Origin: Bradyrhizobium glycinis
GTDB taxonomy: Bacteria; Pseudomonadota; Alphaproteobacteria; Rhizobiales; Xanthobacteraceae
NCBI RefSeq assembly: GCF_016031655.1
Contig: NZ_JACCHQ010000037.1
Coordinates: forward strand, 1-58,891
Length of the DNA: 58,891 nt
Direction of reading: 5' to 3'
The stretch's first letter is position 1; every line of letters starts with the position of its first letter. Below the pieces are notes generated by a model. The model saw nothing but the letters and a program-made list of their open reading frames with translations, searched no databases and was not told where the DNA came from. A program made the translations under genes and the position numbers. Positions 44,103 to 51,920 of the stretch are shown here, piece by piece.

Positions 44103-44288
44103 ATGAAGGAGTTCATGCGTACGGCAATAGTCGGGATGATCGCCGGGGCCTTTATGGCTTACGTTCTTAATGTCCTGAACATCTTGCCGGCGAACAGCCT
44201 TCCCAATGCGAAGCGGAAAGGCGGCTTCACGTGCATCGAGGCTTCGTTAGTGGCCGACAGTCAACTTCAACAGTGGAGGCAAAAGTGA
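44103..44288 (+). CDS. Small membrane-anchored protein
   Basis: 61 residues with one hydrophobic span (TAIVGMIAGAFMAYVLNVLN) near the N-terminus and a polar tail. The start MKEFMRTAIVGM resembles the leader of the next gene (MKGVTRSVAVGM), so it looks like a duplicated leader. Overlaps the next start by 4 bases. Confidence 0.45.
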   Translation: MKEFMRTAIVGMIAGAFMAYVLNVLNILPANSLPNAKRKGGFTCIEASLVADSQLQQWRQK

Positions 44289-45687
44289 AAGGGGTCACGC
44301 GCTCGGTAGCAGTCGGCATGGCAGCAGCCTTCGCCGTCAATGTCCTCAAGTTCTGCCGGCCAAGGGTACTCAGAACGAATTGATCCCTCCGACATCCGGC
44401 ATCTATACCGGTGTGGAATTCTCGCAGCGCCTCGGCAATGCCTTCAGATCACTTGCCAGCTGCAATAAGGGACCGGTTGCGCCGGCAAACGTCGGCGGCA
44501 GTGTAGTGGATGGTCAATGTTGGATCGATGATTCAACGACGCCATGGGTCGTGAAGCGCTACGTCAACGGCGGGTGGGCGGTGGAAAGCGCACTCGACCC
44601 GAGCGACAATTCATACGTGGGCGTTGTTGGGGGTGGCATTGCCACTCTCGCGAGCGCCTCAACGGTCGATTTCGGGTCGGTGACTCAGGCCAATGTGACT
44701 ATCACTGGCAGCACCACCATTGACGGATTTGGTTCATCGGCACCTATCGGCGTGGTGAAGTTTCTTACCTTCGGCGCCGCCCTGACGCTGACGCATTCCT
44801 CCAGCCTGAAAATTCCTGGCGGTTATCCAATCACCACGGCCGCCGATGATCTCGCGACCGTTACGCATCTTGGATCCGGCGCATGGAAGGTGATGCATTA
44901 CACGCGGGCCAGCGGCGTTCCAATCGATGTTTCCGCGGTCGGCAAGATCGAATATGGCATGTTCGAACAGGTGCCTGCGCTGCATCAGGCGGGCTACGGC
45001 CAGGCGCTCTCGCGTAGCGCCTATCCCGCCTTCCTCGCCAAAGTGACGCGAGCGCAGAACGGCACGCGCACATCGGGCAACGCGACGCTGACGGGCGTGG
45101 TCAATACCGATGGCCTCGGCGCCGGCATGCCGGTCGAGGGGACCGGGATCGGCGCCGGCTGCACCATTGCCAGCGTCAGCTCGAGCTCGATCACGTTGAA
45201 TTCATCGTCTTGCGTGACGTCGTCCGGCACTGCGACTATGACCGTGTTCCTAACCGGCTACGGATCCGGTGGCACCACGGGCACGGTCGGCGTGCCGGAC
45301 TGCCGGGGCCGCGTCATGGCAGGCCGCGATCTGATCGAGTCGCCGGCCAACCGACTGACGTCGACCTATTTCGGCGCCAATGCCACCATCTTTAACGTCA
45401 CCGGCAGCTCATCGGAATCGCACCAGATTTCCACGGCCAACTTGCCGCCCTACACGCCGAGCGGCTCGATAGCGGTCGGGACAAATGTCGGCAATCCAAT
45501 AAATCCCATTTTCACCACCCCGGGCGGCGCTTCGCCGTTTAGTGCGCCGGCAGGTAGCGCCTATGGCTCATTGCCCATCGCGATCTCTGCGACGTTCACG
45601 GGCACGCCGCAGGGCGGCACCAACACGCCGCTGCGTACGGTGCAGCCGACGCTGATTGCGCAGTGCGTGGTTCGGGTTGTTCCGTGA
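44285..45687 (+). pseudogene. Phage tail-collar-type protein with a frameshift after its leader
   Basis: The leader from the GTG at 44285 (KGVTRSVAVGMAAAFAVNVL) is followed, after an apparent one-base loss near 44350, by LPAKGTQNELIPPTSGIYTG and a 430-residue fibre-like protein rich in serine, threonine and glycine. The end (GTVGVPDCRGRVMAGRDLIE, LRTVQPTLIAQCVVRVVP) is a phage tail-collar domain, which attaches or shapes tail fibres. If the break is a base-call error, or if a TTG at 44380 is used, the protein may still be made without its leader. Confidence 0.65.
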
Positions 45688-45699
45688 GCGCGGAGAAAG

Positions 45700-45935
45700 A
45701 TGAGCGACCACTCGATTGTCCGTCAGCAGATCAAAGCGGCCAGCGCCCGCGATTGGGCTGCGCGCATAGCGCGGCTTGTTCACGGAAAGGCCAAGATTGA
45801 AGGCCCTGGGGGCCGGCGGCGAGTCGGTCACGATCAGCTATGCCCCCGTGATCGACGCGCACGGGGCAGAGCCATCACAGATCGTCTTTGTGCACAACGC
45901 GAGCAGCGACAAGCCGATTGCCCCTAAACTCAGAC
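45700..45935 (+). pseudogene. Phage hypothetical gene with a frameshift
   Basis: The ATG at 45700 gives MSDHSIVRQQIKAASARDWA and RIARLVHGKAKIEGPG; one frame over, GAGGESVTISYAPVIDAHGA and PSQIVFVHNASSDKPI follow. The two pieces make sense as one beta-rich protein lying just behind the tail gene. The tail end overlaps the oppositely oriented YkgJ-type gene. Function unknown. Confidence 0.5.
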
Positions 45936-46411
45936 ACGATTCGTTCATCGTGATGTATCTCCCCGAGCGGGAATTCACCCTCTGGGGCTACAAGCGTCGA
46001 CGACTTGCCAACCAAAACAATCACGTATCCATCCCCAGCCAACCTTCCGCGTGCGGCCCATTCCATGATCTGGCTGTAGTACGGCTCCTTCTTCCAAGCA
46101 TGCGGAAATCCTGTGTCACATCGGATTTCCAAACCTCGACCGTCGTTTGAAGACACCAATACCATCTTGGAGCGATCGGGCTTCCAGTCGGACGAAAGCT
46201 GTTCTTCGCCTACAAGCCACAAACAATGAAACGTTCGGCATTCGGTGGGTCTGTCCGAATAGACGCTACACCCCTTGCCCGGCTTGCAGAGTTTGCACCA
46301 GGAGCCAACAGGTTTCTGCAACTCCGTGATCTCCATCAGCTTGCAACACAGCGTGCAGGTTCCGCATGTTCTGCCAAAAGCGCTTGCTCCAGGAGATTCC
46401 GGATTCATCAT
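45875..46411 (-). CDS. YkgJ-family cysteine-cluster protein
   Basis: About 178 residues from the ATG at 46411 (a longer start is possible). The cysteine pattern CGTCTLCCKLMEI ... WCKLCKPGKGC ... CRTFHCLWL is the zinc/iron-chelating cluster of the YkgJ family, whose exact function is not settled. It is transcribed against the phage genes and is probably a cargo (moron) gene carried by the prophage, or host DNA left by deletion. Its C-terminus overlaps the tail-region pseudogene on the other strand. Confidence 0.8.
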   Translation of the reverse strand: MMNPESPGASAFGRTCGTCTLCCKLMEITELQKPVGSWCKLCKPGKGCSVYSDRPTECRTFHCLWLVGEEQLSSDWKPDRSKMVLVSSNDGRGLEIRCDTGFPHAWKKEPYYSQIMEWAARGRLAGDGYVIVLVGKSSTLVAPEGEFPLGEIHHDERIVSEFRGNRLVAARVVHKDDL

Positions 46412-46493
46412 TGGCAGTCGTGCTCCGACGGTTGGCGCGCGCCGCGCAAGGGATCGGACCAACCCCACTGCGTCAGGGCTCACGAAATAGTTT

Positions 46494-46703
46494 TTAGGAC
46501 TCGTTCACGGCGATCAGATTTTCCTTGAGGAGGCGAACGATTCTCTGCGCTTCCTCATAGGAGATCCCGGGCCGAAGATCGAAGCCGACAGTCTTCTCGA
46601 ACAGGGCGAGATTGTCTCCATCGTAGCATTCCATAATGATCCACGGCTGGCCGCTAGCGAATTCGCCAACTCGGAAGTGTGGTCTGGCTCGTTTCGTCGT
46701 CAT
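46494..46703 (-). CDS. Small leftward hypothetical protein
   Basis: 69 residues (HFRVGEFASGQPWIIMECYD, GISYEEAQRIVRLLKENLIA). No family known to me; the even codon use and neat position among leftward small genes support it. Probably part of the phage's early or regulatory leftward block. Confidence 0.55.
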   Translation of the reverse strand: MTTKRARPHFRVGEFASGQPWIIMECYDGDNLALFEKTVGFDLRPGISYEEAQRIVRLLKENLIAVNES

Positions 46704-46746
46704 TGCTGGTCCTCCGGCTCAGGTCGCGGCAAATCCGCCTCCCTCG

Positions 46747-47031
46747 TCATGATACGAGCGACGCTTGCTGCGCCGTCGGAGTGTGTGGCTCCACGATCAA
46801 AACGACATAACTTTCGTTGTCGCGAGGGTTGAAGACCCGGCTCACTACCGTCCACATGGTGCGGTTCTTTGGATCGGATCGATCGGCGCCCCGCCTCACG
46901 CCTGGATCCAGGATGAGGTCGCCCGCCGCTGGTAAAAAGCCGCCGAACGACTCGAGCCCGTAATCTTCGACAGCATCTTCGATAGTGCCGTCCGGTTTCA
47001 AATAATGCAGCCTCACCGTCACGTCTGCCAT
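46747..47031 (-). CDS. Small leftward hypothetical protein
   Basis: About 94 residues from ATG 47031 (MADVTVRLHYLKPDGTIEDA), with a compact beta-rich composition (ESFGGFLPAAGDLILDP, MWTVVSRVF, SYVVLIVEPHT). The pattern of a modified beta barrel is plausible but not assignable. It lies 20 bases from the next leftward gene. Confidence 0.55.
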   Translation of the reverse strand: MADVTVRLHYLKPDGTIEDAVEDYGLESFGGFLPAAGDLILDPGVRRGADRSDPKNRTMWTVVSRVFNPRDNESYVVLIVEPHTPTAQQASLVS

Positions 47032-47051
47032 AGTGGCGCGTCCTTGAGCTG

Positions 47052-47264
47052 TCATCTGTGGTAGCCGAGATAGGCCGCGAGCTCTTCCATCTGCTCCGCG
47101 ATCTTGCGGCCCATCTTCTCGTCGACGATCACCGCGACGTCATTGATTTTGAAGTACATGAGGTTCTCGCCGTAAAAGGAAGAGCGGCCGAACTCGAGCT
47201 CGATCTTCGCATCCTTCTTTTTCAGGTCCGAGATCGTCTCTTCAAAAAAGCAGGTTGTCGCCAT
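47052..47264 (-). CDS. Small leftward hypothetical protein
   Basis: 70 residues (TISDLKKKDAKIELEFGRSS, then YFKINDVAVIVDEKMGRKIA). It reads as a single alpha/beta unit with no known motif. AGGAA precedes the start. Likely co-transcribed with the two small genes to its left. Confidence 0.55.
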   Translation of the reverse strand: MATTCFFEETISDLKKKDAKIELEFGRSSFYGENLMYFKINDVAVIVDEKMGRKIAEQMEELAAYLGYHR

Positions 47265-47438
47265 GGTTTATTCCTCTTGGCTTTCGCGCCTGACGCACAC
47301 TCAAGGCGGCCGGGACGCTCGCCTGATTCGAGATTGGACCCTAAGATGGACACGTTAGGCGCGCGTGGTAGCGAAGATGCACGCTTATCCCACCAATTCA
47401 CAAGGCTGAGACGCCCACCCTCACTCGCGCGCTATTTT

Positions 47439-47702
47439 TCACTTCACGCGGTCCCAAGAGCTTGCCATCCGATCCAGAGGATTCAGAGCGGGTTCGTCAG
47501 GCAAATCGGTGAAGGCAGCCTCGATGCGCAGCCGATCCCAGATCACCCTTCCGTCGACCCGCTTTGGCCTCGGCATGCGGCCGTCCGCGACCATCTGGTC
47601 GAATTTGGTGGTGGAAACACCGATGTAGCGCGCGGCCTCGTCGCGCGAGAGGCCACGCGGTGGATAGGCGAGCGTGTCGATTTTGGTGCGGTTAGAGGTC
47701 AT
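47439..47702 (-). CDS. MerR/excisionase-like helix-turn-helix protein
   Basis: 87 residues from ATG 47702. PPRGLSRDEAARYIGVSTTK-FDQMVADGRMPRPKRV with GRVIWDRL is the winged-helix pattern of AlpA/Xis-like small DNA-binding proteins (the R-x-E-A-A-x-Y-x-G-V-S core). Such proteins act as excision factors or phage regulators. The start overlaps the upstream 61-residue gene by 11 bases. It may control integrase activity or bind the paired palindromes at 47920. Confidence 0.7.
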   Translation of the reverse strand: MTSNRTKIDTLAYPPRGLSRDEAARYIGVSTTKFDQMVADGRMPRPKRVDGRVIWDRLRIEAAFTDLPDEPALNPLDRMASSWDRVK

Positions 47703-47877
47703 CGGCCGCATCCTCGATGCGCGGAGTTGCGGGGACAGGCGTTGCGTCGACGGCGGGTAGCTCGGTGAATACCATTCCATCCGGCCGAACGGCCACGACC
47801 TTGAGGCCGCATGCAAGCGCTGCCCTGATCGCCCGCTCGATCGCGCGTTGGGAGTACGGATGACCTCGCTTCGTCAT
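47692..47877 (-). CDS. Small hypothetical protein upstream of the excisionase-like gene
   Basis: 61 residues from ATG 47877 (MTKRGHPYSQRAIERAIRAA, CGLKVVAVRPDGMVFTELPA). Proteins of this sort often precede excisionase-like genes in rhizobial prophages; the role is unknown. The palindromic operators begin 43 bases upstream. Confidence 0.6.
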   Translation of the reverse strand: MTKRGHPYSQRAIERAIRAALACGLKVVAVRPDGMVFTELPAVDATPVPATPRIEDAADDL

Positions 47878-47919
47878 GTGGCGGCCCCTACCGGGGTTGG
47901 GAGGTCGAAGTCCGGCGCG

Positions 47920-47983
47920 AAAACTGTGTCTGGGAGGAACAGTTTCTTGGTCCGAGAAACTGTACCACGGGAGGAACAGTTTC
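47920..47983. promoter_or_regulatory. Two inverted-repeat operators, AAACTGT-N11/12-ACAGTTT
   Basis: AAAACTGT (47920-47927) with ACAGTTTC (47939-47946), and GAAACTGT (47956-47963) with ACAGTTTC (47976-47983), each pair separated by 11 or 12 bases that include GGGAGGA. They lie directly upstream of a leftward regulatory gene block and look like tandem binding sites for a dimeric phage repressor or regulator. Confidence 0.65.
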
Positions 47984-48024
47984 ACTGGCCTGGCCGGCCG
48001 AGCTTGCAGGTACAGTCTCGACCG

Positions 48025-48582
48025 CTAATTGACGACCTTGCCGTAATCGGCTGGGGGCTTGAAGTTGCCCTCCGACGGTGCGATTTGATCTTCGAACCGC
48101 GCCGCCTGCTTTCTTTCCACTGCTCGAACAATGAACTTCGATTGCAGGCTGGTCAGCTCTTGATCCCCTCGGATGACCTGCCACATGCGAATGCAGACGT
48201 AAGCGAGAAGTAACCCGATTGTGCCAGAAAGCGCCGGGCCGACCCAGTGGCAAAACGCGGGCATGTGACGATTGAACGCCTCTAGGACTGAGGCGGCGGT
48301 TACGAGGACGATCATGGCGAGTAGAACGGCCAGAATGAGCAACTTCAGTGATCTCATGATTTGCTCGACGGCCTTGGTGAGGCGTCTCACCTCGTCCACC
48401 TCGTAATGATCGGCAGAGGTAAACGGCAGGCCGCGAGCCAGCCGGACGAGCACTCCCGCCGCCATCACCGACAATGCCACAAGCAGGCCGGCCTTCATTT
48501 GATCCCAAGTAGCAACGTCAACAAGAGCGGCGGCCAGGAGGGCCGTTACGACTGGGATAAGAATGTTGTGCCATCTAATCAT
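48025..48582 (-). CDS. Membrane protein of a two-gene module
   Basis: 185 residues with four hydrophobic segments: ILIPVVTALLAAALVDVA, GLLVALSVMAAGVLVRLA, LLILAVLLAMIVLVTAASVL and LSGTIGLLLAYVCIRMW, and a charged cytoplasmic-looking tail. No family recognised. The ATG overlaps the stop of the 353-residue gene by 4 bases (ATGA), so the two are made together. A membrane partner behind a soluble protein in a prophage is a common layout of exclusion or abortive-infection modules; that is inference. Confidence 0.65.
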   Translation of the reverse strand: MIRWHNILIPVVTALLAAALVDVATWDQMKAGLLVALSVMAAGVLVRLARGLPFTSADHYEVDEVRRLTKAVEQIMRSLKLLILAVLLAMIVLVTAASVLEAFNRHMPAFCHWVGPALSGTIGLLLAYVCIRMWQVIRGDQELTSLQSKFIVRAVERKQAARFEDQIAPSEGNFKPPADYGKVVN

Positions 48583-49640
48583 ACTGGGTCAGTCGTGTCG
48601 GTGATCTTTCCATCATATAGGAAGCGGCGGTGGACCTCCAACATCTGCTTGAGAGCGTCTTCGAGGTCCAAGAGACTACTAGCCTCTCTGATCTTCTTCA
48701 CGCTCATGTCTTGCGACAGCCTCGCATCCTCGCCCTTGATCTCGCCGTCCTTTCCGCGGATGCGGATTTCCCCCTCTGCGATATTGCGCAACCCGGCAGC
48801 AAGGTTGGACATAAACTCCTTCGTGATCTTTCTCTTCGTCGCTCTGTAGGAGATGTTGACGCGGACCTCGAGCGCGGCTTCGTCTGGCATCGCGTCGATG
48901 ATTTGCTGCGCGCCAACGTCGCCAAGCAGGTCAACTAAGATTTTTTTGGATGCGGCGAAACCTCGCAAGATCCGATCACCAATCGTCTCCTTCTCCTCGA
49001 CATCGACAATTTTGTCGACCGCCTTGGGCTCTGCCGAAACCGTTTCGGGCACGAACCCTCCGACCTCGACGGATCGGATATCGCCGAGATCGTCGCCAGT
49101 CTGAGCTCTATCGAATTCAAACTGCAGCTCAACAAAGTGGTTGTGACCTATGACGCCGGCCTGGTCGCGCAGAAGCCACGTAAGATACTCCTCCATCGCT
49201 TTTGTCGGAATCGACACGTGTTGGATCATGTAGAAGTGGTCACCGCACGCCAACCAATAGGCCATGCCGTGGAGGTATTCGGTGCCATCGGGGGCCTTTT
49301 GCTCAGCGATGTCGAACGCCTTCAGCACGTCATCCAAGCGTTTGTGCTCAACCTCGGCCGTGAACCGTAGAAGCGCCTGAAGTTGGCCCGGCAGAAACAG
49401 GCACATGTCGCCGAAGACGTAATGCTCGTCCACATGGTGGTGGTTCAGCAGTCGCTTGTATTCTTCCTGCCGGGGCACCGAGGTTATCCGGTTCACAACC
49501 GCGTGACCTATGATTGTCCGATCCGGCAATTTCGCCTTCAGCGCTGCTGCGATAGCTTTCGAGAGCGTCGCCTCCGCCGGAAACTGACCGTTGTCTCTTC
49601 GAAGGCGTCGGTAATGTATCTTGCACCGTTTGCTTGCCAT
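48579..49640 (-). CDS. 353-residue protein of unknown function, partner of a membrane protein
   Basis: The product has a well-conserved-looking N-terminal half (HYVFGDMCLFLPGQLQALL, EYLHGMAYWLACGDHFYMIQ, SIPTKAMEEYLTWLLRDQAG) and a helical, charged C-terminal half with a DE-rich linker (VDKIVDVEEKETIGDRI). No signal peptide or membrane span. I do not recognise a named family. It heads a two-gene leftward unit with the membrane protein and is isolated from structural genes, which marks it as phage cargo. Defence against other phages is a hypothesis. Confidence 0.65.
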   Translation of the reverse strand: MASKRCKIHYRRLRRDNGQFPAEATLSKAIAAALKAKLPDRTIIGHAVVNRITSVPRQEEYKRLLNHHHVDEHYVFGDMCLFLPGQLQALLRFTAEVEHKRLDDVLKAFDIAEQKAPDGTEYLHGMAYWLACGDHFYMIQHVSIPTKAMEEYLTWLLRDQAGVIGHNHFVELQFEFDRAQTGDDLGDIRSVEVGGFVPETVSAEPKAVDKIVDVEEKETIGDRILRGFAASKKILVDLLGDVGAQQIIDAMPDEAALEVRVNISYRATKRKITKEFMSNLAAGLRNIAEGEIRIRGKDGEIKGEDARLSQDMSVKKIREASSLLDLEDALKQMLEVHRRFLYDGKITDTTDPV

Positions 49641-49834
49641 GCTCCCCCCATTGCAGGGAAGAAGCTAACCCGATCCAGCCACACGCGAAAGTAGCAATTG
49701 GCGTCAGAATTCTTGCTTCGGCCTGATCAGCGTGCCGTAGGCCGCTGGCCGCGCGCGAAAGCTGCCCCCGAGGGGGCTTGGCAATCAACCGCAAATCAGA
49801 GAATCATGTTCACTGGGTTTGATCACCCGGACCA
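49641..49834. other. Promoter-side gap between oppositely oriented phage blocks
   Basis: About 190 bases with no gene. It holds the promoter of the leftward two-gene module and, at 49809, TTCACTGG...CCAGTGAA, one arm of an inverted repeat. Confidence 0.4.
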
Positions 49835-50036
49835 GTGAAAGCCGCTTCGCCCTTGGCGGGGCGTTGCCGAGTGCTTGGCGGCATCGGCAGGCGGCTGATG
49901 GGAGGCCTATGGCCTCTCGACGGACGCGCTTGGCGGCGCGGCTCCGACCGGCAGACTATGGCCGGGGGCGAGCGTGCTGTCCAGCGGGAAACCGTAAAAG
50001 CGTCTCGACCAGTCTCACTGGCTGGTGATCAACCCC
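49809..50036. repeat. Imperfect inverted repeat flanking about 180 bases
   Basis: GGGTTTGATCACCCGG-ACCAGTGAAA near 49815-49840 has a counterpart on the other strand near 50010-50033 (GGGGTTGATCACCAG-CCAGTGAGA). The first arm also contains a short palindrome, TTCACTGG ... CCAGTGAA. It could be a partition, regulatory or transposition-related site. Confidence 0.4.
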
Positions 50037-50365
50037 CGTCTGCCACGGGGCGCGGCTTTGATCAGCCGATACCCAGTGAGCCCATCATCCATGACCCTAG
50101 AACGACCCATGTTCCCCCCCCCCCCCGGGACATTCTGCCCGCGCCGCACAGGCTTGCGACAACTGGTACCCGATCGGTACCGGTACCCGTCGTCCTCGAT
50201 CCCATTGCGTCCTCCGATCTGCCCCAACCCGCCAGGATCGGCCGGCGCGGCCTCCTGGGCGCGTTCCCGCCGCTGGTGCCCACCGCAGCGGCGGCAGCTG
50301 CCGGCGCCTGCAGCGGCGCTGGCGCCGCCTGGCGCATCGTCCACGCCGGACTCGTGCAGGTGTGA
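49835..50365 (+). CDS. Low-complexity hypothetical protein
   Basis: A 176-residue open frame rich in proline, alanine and arginine. The last 60 residues, PARIGRRGLLGAFPPLVPTA followed by an alanine run, look like a translocated or membrane-anchored tail with a twin-arginine-like motif, but its position at the C-terminal end is unusual. The 13-base C-tract at 50114 and three GGTACC sites near 50165 lie inside. I am unsure it is a gene. Confidence 0.35.
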   Translation: MKAASPLAGRCRVLGGIGRRLMGGLWPLDGRAWRRGSDRQTMAGGERAVQRETVKASRPVSLAGDQPPSATGRGFDQPIPSEPIIHDPRTTHVPPPPRDILPAPHRLATTGTRSVPVPVVLDPIASSDLPQPARIGRRGLLGAFPPLVPTAAAAAAGACSGAGAAWRIVHAGLVQV

Positions 50366-50390
50366 GAATTCTAAAACTGGACCTGACCCC

Positions 50391-50474
50391 ATGACCCAAA
50401 AAATAGACGTATCGCGGCGCGAAGAAGGCTCGCCCGCGCGTGAGGCGGGCGTAAGCGTATCGAGGAGTTCATGA
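50391..50474 (+). CDS. 27-residue leader-type ORF
   Basis: MTQKIDVSRREEGSPAREAG and a short tail. The stop overlaps the ATG of the next gene by 4 bases, which is the main reason to mention it. It may be a coupled leader peptide; function unknown. Confidence 0.3.
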   Translation: MTQKIDVSRREEGSPAREAGVSVSRSS

Positions 50475-51289
50475 ACAGCGTTGCCGTCCTGCCCATAGTC
50501 GCCACCCCTTCCATCGCTCATTCGTCCGACCATCTCCCGCCCGACGATCGAAGGTTGGTGGATCTGGCGGCGCGCATTGAGCGCGTCCAGCCGGCCTACC
50601 AGAAAGCCTCCGAGGCAAGCGAAGCAGCATGGGATGCCTATTATGCGCAGGTACCGCAGCGCCCTGCCGAGCTAGCCTGGCGGCCGACGGATCCCGTTGG
50701 CTATGACATTGAGGAAGTCGACATCAAGGTTGAACATCCGTCTGAGACACAGAGGCGGCGCCGCCGCCTTTGGTGCCTCGCTTCCGACATCGAGAAGCTG
50801 CGGGGAAAGCCGCTCATGCGCTGGGAGTTCGTCGGCACCGACGAGGAGTGGCAGCGGGGGGATGGGGCCCGTTTCGATGACGATCGCCGCCCGTTGCCGG
50901 AGTGCGCTCATCTCTGGCGCGGAGTCCGGGACGTCGACGGACAGCTCAGGGCTGACGAATTGGTTGCCGCGCTCGACGGCTGGCAACTCGAGCTCGAGCA
51001 GCTGCGGCGGGTGCTTCGCGTCGATGAATTCGACGAACGCGCGGAGCAGGTGCAGGAAGAGCTGAATGACATGTGGAAGGAGATCTTACAGCTCCGCGCT
51101 AGCACGCTGGAGGGCCTGCAGGCAAAGGCCCGCGTCCTTTACAAGTCGGTTTGGAACGGCGACCCGAAAGACCAGCTTTCCGGCAGCGACTGCACGGATA
51201 CACGCCTAATCTACGGGCTGATTGCGGATCTAACTGGGGAGCCTGTCGACAAGTTGGCGTTGGGGGACGCCAATCGGCCGATTGATTGA
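50471..51289 (+). CDS. Rhizobial-island-type hypothetical protein
   Basis: 272 residues, highly charged, with helices rich in E, R and W (LVDLAARIERVQPAYQKASE, RRRRRLWCLASDIEKLRGKP, LELEQLRRVLRVDEFDERAE). It lies before the integrase block and ends with a strong stem-loop. I do not know its family. GAGGAGTTC precedes the start. Confidence 0.6.
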   Translation: MNSVAVLPIVATPSIAHSSDHLPPDDRRLVDLAARIERVQPAYQKASEASEAAWDAYYAQVPQRPAELAWRPTDPVGYDIEEVDIKVEHPSETQRRRRRLWCLASDIEKLRGKPLMRWEFVGTDEEWQRGDGARFDDDRRPLPECAHLWRGVRDVDGQLRADELVAALDGWQLELEQLRRVLRVDEFDERAEQVQEELNDMWKEILQLRASTLEGLQAKARVLYKSVWNGDPKDQLSGSDCTDTRLIYGLIADLTGEPVDKLALGDANRPID

Positions 51290-51596
51290 TCGAACCGGTA
51301 CCAATTCGGAACCGGTGTTCGACTGCGGGGCTGGAATCGATTTCCAGCCCCCGTTTGCTTGGGAGCTTGCGAGGGTTTTCGGGAAAATCGCCGTCCGCTT
51401 CCTGCGAGGGGGGAGCGGGGGAAAAGCTCCGATGGATGGATTGCTTTCTTCACCAAATCAGACCATTTTGCTTCTTGGCCAACGGGGATTCGATCAGAGT
51501 TGTTCTGGGCAAACAGCTCCCGTTTCCTTTAACTGCGGGATGCCAGGCTGACGGCCAACAAATCGAGAGGGAAAATCGAGATGTTGGAGCTATCGA
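51290..51596. other. Gap with a stem-loop and the right direct repeat
   Basis: No gene supported. Contains AACCGGT direct repeats (51296 and 51311), the hairpin at 51327, and the second copy of the 55-base repeat at its right edge. Confidence 0.5.
51327..51351 (+). terminator. Stem-loop terminator after the island hypothetical gene
   Basis: GGGGCTGGAA and TTCCAGCCCC form a perfect 10-bp stem around TCGAT, 38 bases past the stop codon at 51289, followed by CGTTTGCTT. Likely an intrinsic terminator with a weak T-run. Confidence 0.6.
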
Positions 51597-51602
51597 ATGA
51601 AA
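51548..51602 (+). repeat. 55-base direct repeat, right copy
   Basis: Same sequence as 38488-38542 except one base. Here it leads into the small gene that precedes the integrase. Both copies carry GAGAGGGAAAATCGAG as the leader and share the codons ATG AAA. Confidence 0.9.
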
Positions 51603-51920
51603 TCGCTGACCCCATCGTCACCGGAAGTGACGGAGCCGAGGCCTGTCCGACCGTCTAGTGCTGCTGCCGATTTCGTCGGCGTCCTTGCTGCTACCTCAGC
51701 TAAAAGGACCCGCGGGCCCTCCACCTTTCGGAGAAGGGACTTGGCGATGGCTGTTCGAGTTGTCCAAGAGGGCGGCGGCGGACAGATCGAAATCATCACG
51801 CCTAGTGGCACGATGCGTATTACCGTGCCATCGCCTGGTGCCGTAGCACCCGCCTCTGTTGTAGAGTCCGACCTCGATCGAGAGCTAGCCGAGTTCGAGG
51901 CGCGGAATGGTAAAGGTTGA
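51597..51920 (+). CDS. Small protein overlapping the integrase gene
   Basis: 107 residues: a proline/serine-rich start, then VRVVQEGGGGQIEIITPSGT and a helical tail (ESDLDRELAEFEARNGKG). The first ATG lies in the 55-base repeat, and the last 14 bases overlap the integrase start, so the two are translated together. It may be a small phage regulator; the family is not known to me. Confidence 0.6.
   Translation: MKSLTPSSPEVTEPRPVRPSSAAADFVGVLAATSAKRTRGPSTFRRRDLAMAVRVVQEGGGGQIEIITPSGTMRITVPSPGAVAPASVVESDLDRELAEFEARNGKG

Noticed and set aside
47920..47983. Considered as the start of a CRISPR array
   Set aside because: Only two repeat units, each itself palindromic, with a period of about 36 bases and no further units; operators explain it better.
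38488..51602. The 55-base repeats considered as attachment sites (attL/attR)
   Set aside because: They contain coding starts, do not resemble the tRNA 3' end, and the integrase and tRNA lie outside the right copy.
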